A DNA stretch of 64,000 bases from Limiplasma sp958448555 (GTDB taxonomy: Bacteria > Bacillota > Clostridia > Christensenellales > Aristaeellaceae): contig CAUDEL010000003.1 in NCBI GenBank assembly GCA_958448555.1, forward strand, positions 1 to 64,000, given 5' to 3'. Made by a program: the position numbers and the translations under genes. The notes below the pieces were generated by a model. That model had not been told where the DNA came from. It saw nothing but the letters and a program-made list of their open reading frames with translations, and searched no databases. Each line of letters starts with the position of its first letter. The first letter of the stretch is position 1. Of the stretch, positions 9,623-18,993 are shown piece by piece.

Positions 9623-12316
9623 TCAATGCGCCTTTTCCCAGTCGCTGCCGCTGGAAACCTCGGCCACCAGCGGCACCTTGAGGCTGACCACGCCTTCCAT
9701 GGTGCGCTGCAAAAGCGCGCTCACCGCCTGAACCTCCTCCAGAGGACATTCCACGACCAGCTCGTCGTGGACCTGGAGGATCAGACGGGCGCGGTAGCCG
9801 CCCTCCTTCAGTCCCTGCGCCACCCGCACCATGGCCAGCTTGATGATGTCCGCCGCCGTGCCCTGCACGGGGGTGTTCATGGCGGCGCGCTCGCCGAAGC
9901 TGCGGACGTTGCGGTTGGGGCTGGAGAGCTCAAAGAGCTCCCTGCGCCGGCCCAGGAGCGTTTCGGCATAGCCCAGCGCGCGGCCCTTTTCCACGCATGC
10001 GTCCATGAACGCGCGCACGCCGGGGTAGCGCTCAAAGTACCTTCTGATAAATCCGTCGGCCTCCCGCCGGGTGATGTGCGCGTTTCGCGCCAGGCCAAAG
10101 CCGCTGATGCCGTAGACGATGCCGAAGTTGACGGCCTTGGCGGCGCGGCGCATCTCGGGGGTGACCGCCTCCATGGACACGCCGTGGATCTCGGCGGCGG
10201 TGCGGGTATGGATGTCCTGCTGCCTGAGGAAGGCGTCGCACATGGCCGCATCTCCGCTCATATGCGCCAGCACGCGCAGCTCGATCTGGCTGTAGTCGGC
10301 GTCCAGAAGCACGCTTCCCGCCTCGGCCACAAAGGCGCGGCGGATCTCGCGCCCCTCCTCGGTGCGGATGGGGATGTTCTGCAAATTGGGCTCGAGGCTG
10401 GAGATGCGGCCGGTGACGGTCGCGGTCTGGTCAAAGGTGGTATGCACCCGCCCGTCGCTCCCGCGCAGCTTGGTCAGGCCCTCGACATAGGTGCTTTGCA
10501 GCTTGGCCATCCTGCGGTAGCGAAGCAGCGGCTCAATCATCGCATGATAGGGCGCCAGGCCCTCCAGCACCTCGGCGGTGGTGGAGTAGCCGCTCTGGCT
10601 CTTTTTCCTGGGCGCGGGCAGACCCAGCTTGTCAAAAAGCACCTCGCCAAGCTGCTTGGGGCTGTTGAGGTTGAACTCGCCCACCCCCGCGGCGGCGTAC
10701 ACGGCGGCGCGGCACTGCTCAATCTCCCGGCTAAACCATGCGCCCAGCTCGCTCAACACCCCTTCGTCCACCAGGAAGCCCACGCGCTCCATATCGTACA
10801 GTACACGGGTCAGGGGCAGCTCAATGTCCGTGAGCAGCGGCGTCATCCGCCTCGCGGCCAGGCGCTTTTCCTGGCGCAGGCTCAGGGCGTAGACATCGTA
10901 GGCCGTCGGCGCGGCGGGGGCCTCCTGGCCGTATTCGGCGGTCAGGGACAGGGGCAGGGTGTAGTTCTTCTGCGCCGTGTGCAGGAGGTAGGCGGCGATC
11001 ATCGTATCGCGGCGCACGCGGGGCAGCGGCAGGCGGTAGCGCTCCAGGGCGTGCCACAGCGCCTTGGCGCCGTGCACGATAAAGGAAGCCGCCGAAAGCA
11101 GCTTTTCCAGGGCGCCCCAAATCTGATCCTCGTACAGCCCCGCGCCGGTCAGGTCGCGCAGAATGGGCATGCGCCACAGCTCCATGTCAGGGGTGAGGAG
11201 GGTGATCTCCTCCTCCGTCTGGCAAAGCGAAAGCCACTCCGGGCTTCGCCCGGCCAGCTCGTCCGCGGCCGCGCGGATGTCCTGCGCGGCGGTCATCACG
11301 CGCTCGCCCGAAAGCGGCTCGGGCGCGGGCAGATCGTCCTCCGGCTCCACGGCCATCACCGCGGGGACGGGGCTGGCGTCCTTTCCGGCCGCGCGGCGGC
11401 TGGCGGCGGTCCCGCGGGCCTCCACCTGCGCCGGAGCCTGTCCGCCCAGAAGCGCGGCGACGCCCCGGCTGATGGTCTTGAGCCCGTAGCGCTCCAGCAG
11501 CGGTATGCCCTGCGCCATGCGGTCCCAGCCGCAATTATCAAAGTCGATCTCCAGAGGCGCGGTGCGGCAGATCGTGCCCAGCTCGCGGCTGAGCAGCGCC
11601 ATCTCCCGACCGGCGCGCAGCTTCTCGCCCAGCTTGCCGCGGACCTCGTCCGCGTGCTCCAGCACGCCGTCCAGCGATCCGTACTCGCCGATGAGCTTGA
11701 GCGCCGTCTTTTCGCCAATGCCCGGGATGCCGGGGATGTTGTCGCTGCTGTCCCCCATCAGCCCCTTCATGTCCGGCACCTGCTGGGGCGTGTAGCCGTA
11801 GGTATCGTACACGCCCTGCGCGTCCAGCAGCAGGCTTTCGGTGATGCCCTTGCGCGTGAGGATGATCTCCGTCTCCCCGCCCGCCAGCTGCAGGCTGTCG
11901 CGGTCGCCCGTGAGCACATAGGCATGGATGCCCCGCTCGTTGGCCAGGCGAGCGGCCGTGCCCAGCAGGTCGTCGGCCTCATAGCCCTCCAGCTCGCAGA
12001 TGCGGATGCTCATGGCCTCCAGCATCTCCCGCATCAGGGGAAGCTGCGGCCTGAGCTCCTCGGGCATCGGCTTGCGGGTGCCCTTGTAGGCATCGTAAAG
12101 GGTATGGCGGAAGGTGGGGGCGTGCATGTCCATCATCACGCACAGGCCGTCGGGACGGTAGTCCCCCAGCGCCTTGAGCAGCATGCTGAAAAACCCGTGC
12201 ACGGCGTTGGTATAGGCGCCGTCGGGAGCCGTGAGCAGCGGAAGGGCGTGAAAGCCGCGAAAGATCAGGCTGTATCCGTCCACCAGCAGGACGGTCTGCT
12301 TGCGCGTATCGCTCAT
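9623..12316 (-). CDS. polA: DNA polymerase I
   Basis: An 897-aa A-family polymerase for gap filling and Okazaki fragment maturation. The N-terminal 5' nuclease domain starts VLLVDGYSLIFRGFHALP. The middle 3'-5' exonuclease-like domain lacks the usual acidic residues, as in other Gram-positive PolA proteins, so it is probably not proofreading. Polymerase motif A (DADYSQIELR, ~672), motif B (RRAAKAVNFGIVYG, ~723) and motif C (QVHDELVVE, ~848) are intact. I start at 12316 (MSDTRKQT) with GGAGGT just upstream; the frame continues to 12502 but crosses the promoter. It is the first gene of the operon that runs to dnaE. Confidence 0.95.
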   Translation of the reverse strand: MSDTRKQTVLLVDGYSLIFRGFHALPLLTAPDGAYTNAVHGFFSMLLKALGDYRPDGLCVMMDMHAPTFRHTLYDAYKGTRKPMPEELRPQLPLMREMLEAMSIRICELEGYEADDLLGTAARLANERGIHAYVLTGDRDSLQLAGGETEIILTRKGITESLLLDAQGVYDTYGYTPQQVPDMKGLMGDSSDNIPGIPGIGEKTALKLIGEYGSLDGVLEHADEVRGKLGEKLRAGREMALLSRELGTICRTAPLEIDFDNCGWDRMAQGIPLLERYGLKTISRGVAALLGGQAPAQVEARGTAASRRAAGKDASPVPAVMAVEPEDDLPAPEPLSGERVMTAAQDIRAAADELAGRSPEWLSLCQTEEEITLLTPDMELWRMPILRDLTGAGLYEDQIWGALEKLLSAASFIVHGAKALWHALERYRLPLPRVRRDTMIAAYLLHTAQKNYTLPLSLTAEYGQEAPAAPTAYDVYALSLRQEKRLAARRMTPLLTDIELPLTRVLYDMERVGFLVDEGVLSELGAWFSREIEQCRAAVYAAAGVGEFNLNSPKQLGEVLFDKLGLPAPRKKSQSGYSTTAEVLEGLAPYHAMIEPLLRYRRMAKLQSTYVEGLTKLRGSDGRVHTTFDQTATVTGRISSLEPNLQNIPIRTEEGREIRRAFVAEAGSVLLDADYSQIELRVLAHMSGDAAMCDAFLRQQDIHTRTAAEIHGVSMEAVTPEMRRAAKAVNFGIVYGISGFGLARNAHITRREADGFIRRYFERYPGVRAFMDACVEKGRALGYAETLLGRRRELFELSSPNRNVRSFGERAAMNTPVQGTAADIIKLAMVRVAQGLKEGGYRARLILQVHDELVVECPLEEVQAVSALLQRTMEGVVSLKVPLVAEVSSGSDWEKAH

Positions 12317-12367
12317 GATACCTCCATGGGGCCGTGCGGCCAGCACGCCCGGTTTGTTGTACCTTCT

Positions 12368-12397
12368 ATTATACCACAGGTTGGAATTGGCAAACAA
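12368..12397 (-). promoter_or_regulatory. polA: Extended -10 promoter of the polA operon
   Basis: The minus strand has TTGTTT (12392-12397), 18 nt, then TGG-TATAAT (-10 at 12368-12373), an extended -10 element. Transcription would start about 45 nt before the polA ATG. Confidence 0.8.
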
Positions 12398-12455
12398 GGC
12401 ATGCCGGCAATCCTGCGCCTCAAGAGGTGTAAAACTTGCCCGGGGGGACGCCGCC

Positions 12456-12484
12456 GTGACAAAGGCCGTGAATTCTGCTATACT
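12456..12484 (+). promoter_or_regulatory. Promoter of the DUF5655-like gene
   Basis: GTGACA (12456-12461), a 17-nt spacer and TATACT (12479-12484). It is divergent from the polA promoter. Confidence 0.75.
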
Positions 12485-12534
12485 GTTTGTTAACGGTTTC
12501 ACATGAGGGCGACGCCATCCGGGAGGAAGCGCAG

Positions 12535-12912
12535 ATGAACGACGATATCCTGTTTTTTTTCGATAAGCGGCCCCGGGCGCTGGGGCTGTTTGAACTGCTG
12601 TGCGAGCATGCCATGGCGCTTTGGCCCCAAAGCGCCATGAAGGTGCAAAAGACGCAGATCACCTTTCTGGACCCGCGGGGCTATCTGTTCATCTCCCTGC
12701 CGCGCAGCCGCGGCGGGGTGCTGATGGTCAGCTTCGGCCTGAGCGAGCCGCTCGTCAGCCCGCGCCTTTTCGCCGTGGCCAATCCAGCGCCGGGGCGATA
12801 CACGCACCACGTCCAGATCGCAGGACCACAGGAGCTGGACGGGGAGCTATGGGAATGGATTGCGCGCTCGCATGCCGATATGGCCGCGCGGGCGGCCAGG
12901 CGCCGGACCTGA
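12535..12912 (+). CDS. DUF5655-like small protein
   Basis: A 125-aa cytoplasmic protein with no signal peptide or membrane segment. The pattern KVQKTQITFLDPRGYLFISLP..., FGLSEPLVSPR and YTHHVQI resembles small Clostridial DUF5655 proteins that I recall; function is unknown. The start at 12535 has GGGAGGA 7 nt upstream. The gene is monocistronic and divergent from polA, with its own promoter. Confidence 0.65.
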   Translation: MNDDILFFFDKRPRALGLFELLCEHAMALWPQSAMKVQKTQITFLDPRGYLFISLPRSRGGVLMVSFGLSEPLVSPRLFAVANPAPGRYTHHVQIAGPQELDGELWEWIARSHADMAARAARRRT

Positions 12913-13019
12913 GCGCCGATTTGTAACTTCTTCCGCATCAGGCTCAGGCCTGTACGAACGGGGATAAATGGTGTACAATAGTCCTTGTGTTGAGCTTGAA
13001 GCAGAGGGGAGGGACGTTC

Positions 13020-14588
13020 ATGCATCTCAGGCGGCTGTGCGCATTTGCCTGTGCGCTGGCGCTTCTGCTTGTCCCCGCCCGGCCGGTGCGCGCATCCGAT
13101 GCCGTCACCCAGGAGGAGGCCTCGCGCATCCTCGCCTCCCAGCAGCGCGGGGAATACGCGCTGCTCATCGGGGTGGACCACTTCGTTTCAAAGCCCGACA
13201 CCTATCCAAGCTCCACCAACAACGTCACCGCCATGCAGGAGGTCTTTCAGGGCGCGCTCTATCCGCTCAACGCCATCATCGTGCCTCCCGAGCCCGTCAC
13301 CAGCGCGGAGCAGCTCACGGCGCTGATCCAGAAGACCTTTGGCCAGGCCCGCGAGGGCGACGTGTGCTACCTCTACCTTTCCACCCACGGCGTCTACGAT
13401 CCCGCCAGCGGCGAGGAGCCCATGCTTTTGCTCAGCGACGGCCAGACCGAGAGCGGCGTGACCCCGGCCCAGCTCGAAGCGGCCTTTGACGGTATTCTGG
13501 GCACCAAGGTCCTCATTCTGGACGCCTGCAATTCCGGCGCGTTTATCGGCAAGGGCCTTCCCTCCCTGCCAGAGGAGGTCCATTTTCTGGGCGATGATTT
13601 CAAGGTCATCACCTCCAGCGGCGCCCTGGAGGAGAGCTGGTACTGGAACGTGGACGACCAAAGCGGAACCGATGCGGCCGCGCAGGGCTCCTTTTACTTC
13701 ACCCAGGCCCTTTCCCAGAGCCTCAGCGCCGCCTACGGCTACCCCGCGGACCAGAACCGGGACGGATGCGTTGTCCTCAGCGAGCTCTATGAATATCTCG
13801 TCCTCAACCATGCCGCCTCCACCCCGCAGGTCTATCCGCAGTCGGACGACTTTGTGGTCTTCCGCTACGACGCCACCGCGCCCCTGCCTACGGGGATGAG
13901 CCGCGCGCCCATCATGGACGTGACCTTCTCGGGCACGACCCTCAGCCGCACCTCGCGGCAGATCACCATCGAGTTCATCGCCATGCGCCCCGTGCGGGTG
14001 GCCTATCAGGTGGTTTACCAGCGCGACGGCAAGTGGGAATTTGACCATGCGCAGCTCATCTACGACGAGGCCGAGCGCTTCACCGCCTACGGCGACCAGC
14101 CGGGCGCCATCTCCGCGGGCCGCAAGGTGCGCACCCTCACCCTGGGCGAGCTGGCGGAAGGCGCCTACGGCTACGCGCTGGTCCAGCTCGTCACCATCGA
14201 CCAGGGCAAGCTGACGGTGCACGCGGGCCGCGTCATCAGCATCCCCCCGGACACGGGTGACATGACCCTGACGGCTTCCGTGGCCGATACCTTCGATCCC
14301 TCGGGCGGCCGGGAGCTGAGCATCTTTATCGGACACGCGTACCCCTGCGCGCTGAGCGTAAGCATCGTGGATGAGGAGGACCGTGTGGTCCACCGCCTTT
14401 GCCACCGTCAGAGCACGCGCCCCATGCAGCTTGATCCGGAAGGCACCGTGCTTTACTGGGACGGCCGCCTCAGGGACGGAACGAGCGCCGACCCGGGCGT
14501 CTACCGCGTGCGCGCGGAGGCGGTGATGAACGACACCGCCGTGACGGTCCTATCCCCGGCCTTTACCATCGCTGAAAAGGAGGTTTGA
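13020..14588 (+). CDS. Secreted caspase-like (peptidase C14) protein
   Basis: A 522-aa protein with signal peptide MHLRRLCAFACALALLLVPARPVRA. The caspase-fold region follows: YALLIGVDHF near 45, catalytic His123 in STHGVYD, and catalytic Cys170 in ILDACNSGAF. The C-terminal half looks like beta-rich (Ig or FlgD-like) modules, ending in YWDGRLRDGTSADPGVYRVR, which resembles the FlgD Ig-like fold. I start at 13020 because GGGGAGGG lies 6 nt upstream. It is followed after 4 nt by a GT2 gene whose ribosome site overlaps this stop. Export makes a role in cell death less likely than processing of surface proteins, but the substrate is unknown. Confidence 0.85.
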   Translation: MHLRRLCAFACALALLLVPARPVRASDAVTQEEASRILASQQRGEYALLIGVDHFVSKPDTYPSSTNNVTAMQEVFQGALYPLNAIIVPPEPVTSAEQLTALIQKTFGQAREGDVCYLYLSTHGVYDPASGEEPMLLLSDGQTESGVTPAQLEAAFDGILGTKVLILDACNSGAFIGKGLPSLPEEVHFLGDDFKVITSSGALEESWYWNVDDQSGTDAAAQGSFYFTQALSQSLSAAYGYPADQNRDGCVVLSELYEYLVLNHAASTPQVYPQSDDFVVFRYDATAPLPTGMSRAPIMDVTFSGTTLSRTSRQITIEFIAMRPVRVAYQVVYQRDGKWEFDHAQLIYDEAERFTAYGDQPGAISAGRKVRTLTLGELAEGAYGYALVQLVTIDQGKLTVHAGRVISIPPDTGDMTLTASVADTFDPSGGRELSIFIGHAYPCALSVSIVDEEDRVVHRLCHRQSTRPMQLDPEGTVLYWDGRLRDGTSADPGVYRVRAEAVMNDTAVTVLSPAFTIAEKEV

Positions 14589-14592
14589 ACGA

Positions 14593-15570
14593 ATGGCTGA
14601 CAGGCTGATGGTCGTCATTCCCTGCTACAACGAGGAGGAGGTGCTGCCGGAAACCTCGCGCAGGCTGCGTGAGAAGATGGCGGCGCTGAAGGAAAAAGGG
14701 CTGATTTCTGAGGACAGCCGCGTGCTGCTGGTGGACGACGGAAGCCGCGACCGCACCTGGGAGCTCATCAGCGCCCTGCACAAGGAAGATCCGATGTTTG
14801 AGGGCGTCAAGCTCAGCCGCAACCGCGGGCACCAGAACGCCCTGCTGGCCGGGCTGATGACGGCCCGCGGCCGCTGCGACATGTCCATCTCCATGGACGC
14901 CGACCTCCAGGACGACATGGACGCCATGGACCGCTTCATCGAGAAGTACCGCGAGGGCTGCGACGTGGTCTACGGTGTGCGCAACCGCCGCGACACCGAC
15001 ACCGCCTTCAAGCGCGGCACCGCCCTCATGTTCTACCGCCTCATGCGCTCCCTGGGCGTGGACATCACCTACAACCACGCGGACTACCGCCTCATGAGCG
15101 CCCGCGCCCTGGAGGCCCTCTCGCAGTTTGGGGAGGTCAATCTCTTCCTGCGCGGCCTGGCGCCGCTGGTGGGTTACCAGAGCGACGTGGTCGCCTACGA
15201 CCGCAGCGAGCGCTTCGCGGGCGAGAGCAAGTACCCCTTCAAAAAGATGCTGGCCTTCGCCATCGACGGCATCACCAGCTTTTCCGTCAAGCCCCTCCGG
15301 CTCATCACCACCGCCGGGGTCATCATCTTCGTCGTCTCGCTCCTGATGCTGCTCTATACGCTGGTGTCCTGGATCGCGGGCCACGCGGTGCTGGGCTGGA
15401 CCTCCACACTGGCCTCCATCTGGCTCATCGGCGGCATCCAGCTTCTCTCCCTGGGCGTCATCGGCGAATACATCGGCAAGATCTACAACGAATCCAAGGC
15501 GCGCCCGCGCTTTATCATCGACCGCTACCTCAACGACCGGGGCGATGATCCCGTGGTGGACAGGCGCTAA
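14593..15570 (+). CDS. GT2 glycosyltransferase, DPM1/GtrB type
   Basis: A 325-aa membrane-linked enzyme predicted to transfer a sugar from a nucleotide donor to a polyprenyl phosphate on the cytoplasmic face. The GT-A domain begins VVIPCYNEEEVLP, with LVDDGSRDRT near 50-59 and the DADLQDD metal site near 103-109. Two membrane helices follow (ITTAGVIIFVVSLLMLLYTLVSW and the SIWLIGGIQLLSLGVIGEYIGK segment), typical of the GtrB/DPMS class. It is one of three such enzymes in this window (see 37642 and 44590). It is coupled to the caspase-like gene. Confidence 0.9.
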   Translation: MADRLMVVIPCYNEEEVLPETSRRLREKMAALKEKGLISEDSRVLLVDDGSRDRTWELISALHKEDPMFEGVKLSRNRGHQNALLAGLMTARGRCDMSISMDADLQDDMDAMDRFIEKYREGCDVVYGVRNRRDTDTAFKRGTALMFYRLMRSLGVDITYNHADYRLMSARALEALSQFGEVNLFLRGLAPLVGYQSDVVAYDRSERFAGESKYPFKKMLAFAIDGITSFSVKPLRLITTAGVIIFVVSLLMLLYTLVSWIAGHAVLGWTSTLASIWLIGGIQLLSLGVIGEYIGKIYNESKARPRFIIDRYLNDRGDDPVVDRR

Positions 15571-15575
15571 CGGCA

Positions 15576-15616
15576 AACGGCCGGCGGGGACGGAACATCC
15601 GTCCCCGCCGGCCGTT
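15576..15616. terminator. Bidirectional stem-loop between convergent genes
   Basis: A perfect 18-bp inverted repeat (15576-15593 and 15599-15616, arms beginning AACGGCCGGCGGG) with a 5-nt loop lies between the GT2 gene and the convergent HAD gene. There is no T-run, so termination efficiency is uncertain. Confidence 0.65.
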
Positions 15617-15630
15617 GTGCAAGCGCCGCC

Positions 15631-16461
15631 TCAGCGGGCCTTTTCGCTCGCCTTGGGCGCGATGTCGCCCACGCCGCCAAGCACGTAGCGGGGGCGGTAG
15701 GGGAACTTGCGCATCTCGTGCTCCGTGGTCACGCCGCTGAGCACAAGCACCGTGTCGATGCCGCTCTCCACGCCCGCGACGATGTCGGTGTCCATGCGGT
15801 CGCCGATGATGGCGCACTCGTCCGGCGAAACGCCCAGCAGGCTCAGGCCGTGGCGCATCATCAGCGGATTGGGCTTGCCAAGGTAATAGGCCTTGCGCCC
15901 GGTGGCCAGCTCGATGGGGCTCATCAGCGCCTTGCAGGCGGGCACGATGCCGCCCTCCACCGGGCCGGTCAGGTCGGGGTTGGTGCCGATCAGCTTGGCG
16001 CCGCCGAGCACGAGCTGCACGGCGCGCTCGATCTTCTCAAAGCTGTAGGCATGCGTCTCGCCCATCACCACATAGTCGGGGTTGACCTCGTTCATGGTAA
16101 AGCCCGCCTCATAGAGCGCGCCCACCAGGCCGGGCTCGCCGATGACGTAGACGCTGCCGCCGGGGCATTGCTGGCTGAGAAACGCTGCCGTGCTCAGGGC
16201 GCTGGTGTAGAAGTGCTTCTCATCCACCTCCAGCCCCAGCCGCTCCAGCTTCTGCTGCAGCTCCTTGGGCGCGCGCTCGCTGGAATTGGTCAAAAACAGG
16301 AACTTCTTCTTTTCCCGCTTCAAAAAATCCACAAACTCCCGCACGCCCGGCAAAAGCAGGTTGCCGTGATAGATCACGCCGTCCATATCGCAAATGAAGC
16401 CCTTCTTTTTGCGAAGCGCTTCCAGCGTGTAGGCACGCTGCTCCAGGTTGGTAATAGTCAT
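15631..16461 (-). CDS. HAD-IIA family sugar phosphatase (NagD-like)
   Basis: A 276-aa cytoplasmic HAD hydrolase. The nucleophile motif is CDMDGVIYHG near 23-32, motif II is FLTNSS near 55-60, and the C-terminal acidic motif is IIGDRMDTDIVAG. The cap with GTNPD and the KPNPLM stretch are typical of NagD/p-nitrophenyl phosphatase proteins. The physiological substrate is not evident. An ATG at 16467 is also possible but has almost no spacing to GAGGTG; the ATG at 16461 has 7 nt and is preferred. Confidence 0.9.
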   Translation of the reverse strand: MTITNLEQRAYTLEALRKKKGFICDMDGVIYHGNLLLPGVREFVDFLKREKKKFLFLTNSSERAPKELQQKLERLGLEVDEKHFYTSALSTAAFLSQQCPGGSVYVIGEPGLVGALYEAGFTMNEVNPDYVVMGETHAYSFEKIERAVQLVLGGAKLIGTNPDLTGPVEGGIVPACKALMSPIELATGRKAYYLGKPNPLMMRHGLSLLGVSPDECAIIGDRMDTDIVAGVESGIDTVLVLSGVTTEHEMRKFPYRPRYVLGGVGDIAPKASEKAR

Positions 16462-16510
16462 GGACATTCACCTCATTTCTCGGTTCAGTCGGGGAATCCT
16501 CCCCGCACAT

Positions 16511-16538
16511 AGTATACCACGTTTCCAGAAAAGGGCAA
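16511..16538 (-). promoter_or_regulatory. Promoter of the HAD phosphatase gene
   Basis: The minus strand has TTGCCC (16533-16538), 16 nt, then TGG-TATACT (-10 at 16511-16516), an extended -10. Confidence 0.65.
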
Positions 16539-16627
16539 CACACGCGATATGGTATGATTGTATTCCATATCAAACATTTTTATTTCTCCCCTTCTCCACC
16601 TTCCGATGTAAAACCTGTATACAAACC

Positions 16628-16657
16628 TTGACACCTTTCCCTCCGGCATGGTATGCT
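16628..16657 (+). promoter_or_regulatory. Promoter of the XRE-cupin operon
   Basis: TTGACA (16628-16633), an 18-nt spacer and TATGCT (16652-16657), about 60 nt before the regulator start. Confidence 0.75.
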
Positions 16658-16719
16658 TCCCTCGTATATTCTTATTTATATTGATTTGGCGCATTCCGCG
16701 CCACATGGAGGGGTCTGTC

Positions 16720-17298
16720 ATGGCGGAAAACACCGAACAACTGCGCCTCATTGCGCTGCGCATCCGCGACCTGCGCGACATCTCCGGGCTCAGCGCCCAG
16801 GATGTCGCTTCCCGTGCCGGGATCGACGAGGACGAGTACCTTGCCTATGAGACGGGCGAGCGCGACTTTTCCTTTTCCCACCTGTTCAACATCGCGGAGG
16901 TGCTGGGCGTTGACATCAGCGACCTGCTGACCGGCGAGAGCCCCAAGCTGCACGGCTACGTGCTCACCCGCCGCGGCCAGGGCCTCAAGTTCAACCGCCG
17001 CCAGCAGTACGAATACCATCATCTGGCCTACAACTTCCGTGACAAGCTGGCCGAGCCCTTCATGGTGACCGTGCGCGAGGATGCGCCCGGCACGCAGAAG
17101 CAGGCCCACAGCCACGAGGGTCAGGAGTTCGACTACGTGCTGGAAGGCACCCTCAAGATCGTGCTGGGCGGAAACGAATTGTATCTCCAGCCCGGCGACA
17201 GCATCTACTACGATTCCAGCCTGCCTCACGTCATGTACGCCGTGGAGGGCGACTGCCGCTTCATTGCGGTGGTCATCAAAGAGGGGGCGAAGGCGTGA
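16720..17298 (+). CDS. XRE-family regulator with C-terminal cupin domain
   Basis: A 192-aa protein. The N-terminal helix-turn-helix (IRDLRDISGLSAQDVASRAGIDEDEYLAYETGERD) is of the XRE type. The C-terminal half is a cupin barrel with HSHEGQEFDYVLEG and PGDSIYYDSSLPHVMYA, including the histidines expected for metal or ligand binding. The start has GGAGGGG 6 nt upstream. Its TGA overlaps the ATG of the acyl-CoA ligase. In this family the cupin senses a small molecule; the coupling suggests a product or substrate of the ligase, which is inference. Confidence 0.9.
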   Translation: MAENTEQLRLIALRIRDLRDISGLSAQDVASRAGIDEDEYLAYETGERDFSFSHLFNIAEVLGVDISDLLTGESPKLHGYVLTRRGQGLKFNRRQQYEYHHLAYNFRDKLAEPFMVTVREDAPGTQKQAHSHEGQEFDYVLEGTLKIVLGGNELYLQPGDSIYYDSSLPHVMYAVEGDCRFIAVVIKEGAKA

Positions 17299-18971
17299 TG
17301 AAACCGCTCTGCTACGACTATCTCAAGTGCCCGACCACCTTTTCGACCTACGACGACTTCAACAAGAAGTTCCGCATCACTCGCCCCGAGAGCTTTAACT
17401 TCGCCTACGACGTGGCCGACCGCATCGCCCGGGAGGAGCCGGACCGGCTGGCCGTGCTGTGGACGGACGAAAGCGGCGCCTGCATCCGTTATACTTTTGG
17501 GCAGCTCAAGGAGGAGAGCGACCGCGCGGCCAACCTCTTTAAGTCCCTGGGCATCCGCAAGGGCGACAAGGTGATGCTGATTCTCCGCCGCCACCTCGAA
17601 TTCTGGCCCATCCTCATGGCCCTGCACAAGCTGGGCGCCGTGGGCGTGCCCGCCACGCACCTGCTGACCGAAAAGGACGTGCTCTACCGCGTGGACGCGG
17701 CGCGCATCCAGATGATCGTCATCTCCCACAAGGACGAGGGCGTGCTCAGGAGCGCGGAGGTGGCGATGCAGAAGTGCGAAAGCCTCAAGCATGTGATGAT
17801 TTTGCGCGGCCAGCGCGAGGGCTTCCACAGCTACGAGCTGGAAATGCCCCTGCAAAGCCCCGTATGGGACAAGCCCGCGGGCGACGCCTACCCGCACAAC
17901 CATGACCTCCTGCTGCTCTACTTCACCAGCGGCACCACCGGCATGCCCAAGATGGTCACGCACGACCACTTCTATCCGCTGGGCCACATCGTGACCAGCC
18001 TGTACTGGCAGCAGTGCGAGGACGGCGGGCTGCACTTCACCATTTCGGAAACCGGCTGGGCCAAGAGCGTGTGGGGCAAGCTCTACGGCCAGTGGCTGAC
18101 GGGCAGCGCGGTTTTCGTCTACGACTTTGAGCGCTTCATCGCCCGCGACATCCTCAGGCAGATGAGCACCTACGGCGTGACCACCTTCTGCGCGCCGCCC
18201 ACGATGTACCGCTACATGCTCCAGGAGAACTTCGCCGGCTATGACCTCAGCCACCTGCATCACTGCGCCGTGGCGGGCGAGCCGCTCAACCCCGACATGG
18301 CCGCCGAGTGGCTCAAGCGCACGAACATCCCGCTTCTGGAGGCCTTCGGCCAGACGGAGCTGGTGGTCACCCTGGCCACCTTCCCCTTCATGAAGGCGTG
18401 CCCCGGCAGCATGGGCAAGCCCAGCCCCATCTTTGACGTGGACCTGGTGGACGATCAGGGCAACTCCTGCCCGCCGGGCGTGACGGGCGAAATCGTCATC
18501 CACACCGACGACGACGCCCTGCCCATCGGCATGTTCTCGGGCTACTACGAGGACCCGGAGCTGACCAAGACCGTCTGGGACAACGGTCTGTACCACACCG
18601 GCGATGTGGCGTGGCGCGACGAGTGGGGCTACTACTGGTACGTGGGCCGCGCTGACGACGTCATCAAGTCCAGCGGCTACCGCATCGGGCCCTTTGAGGT
18701 TGAAAGCGCGCTTCTGGAGCATCCCGCGGTGCTGGAGACGGCCATCACCGCCGCCCCGGACGAACTGCGCGGGCAGGTCGTCAAGGCCACCATCGTCCTC
18801 AAGCCCGGCTGGGAGGCGGGCGACGCGCTCAAGAAGGAGCTTCAGGAGCACGTCAAGCGCACCACCGCGCCCTACAAGTACCCCCGCATCATCGAATTTG
18901 TCAGCGAGCTGCCCAAGACCATCTCCGGCAAGATCCGCCGCGTGGAGCTGCGGCAGAAGGACCAGCACTGA
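17298..18971 (+). CDS. AMP-dependent acyl-CoA synthetase (acyl-CoA ligase)
   Basis: A 557-aa ANL-superfamily enzyme that activates a carboxylate as acyl-AMP and then acyl-CoA. The AMP-binding P-loop is YFTSGTTGMPKMV near 211-223. EAFGQTE lies near 350, YHTGDVAWRDEWGYYWYVGRADDVIKSSGYRIGP is the hinge region, and the catalytic Lys is in KTISGKIRR near the C-terminus. The sequence is closest in style to medium-chain or benzoate-type ligases; the substrate is not readable. The ATG overlaps the stop of the XRE-cupin gene (TGATG), so the pair is translationally coupled. Confidence 0.9.
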   Translation: MKPLCYDYLKCPTTFSTYDDFNKKFRITRPESFNFAYDVADRIAREEPDRLAVLWTDESGACIRYTFGQLKEESDRAANLFKSLGIRKGDKVMLILRRHLEFWPILMALHKLGAVGVPATHLLTEKDVLYRVDAARIQMIVISHKDEGVLRSAEVAMQKCESLKHVMILRGQREGFHSYELEMPLQSPVWDKPAGDAYPHNHDLLLLYFTSGTTGMPKMVTHDHFYPLGHIVTSLYWQQCEDGGLHFTISETGWAKSVWGKLYGQWLTGSAVFVYDFERFIARDILRQMSTYGVTTFCAPPTMYRYMLQENFAGYDLSHLHHCAVAGEPLNPDMAAEWLKRTNIPLLEAFGQTELVVTLATFPFMKACPGSMGKPSPIFDVDLVDDQGNSCPPGVTGEIVIHTDDDALPIGMFSGYYEDPELTKTVWDNGLYHTGDVAWRDEWGYYWYVGRADDVIKSSGYRIGPFEVESALLEHPAVLETAITAAPDELRGQVVKATIVLKPGWEAGDALKKELQEHVKRTTAPYKYPRIIEFVSELPKTISGKIRRVELRQKDQH

Positions 18972-18993
18972 GATAAAGGAGGAGCCTCCCCCG

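Noticed and set aside
13020..14588. Caspase-like protein as part of a CBASS or other anti-phage abortive system
   Set aside because: It carries a signal peptide, and no cyclase, TIR, NACHT or other defence gene is adjacent.
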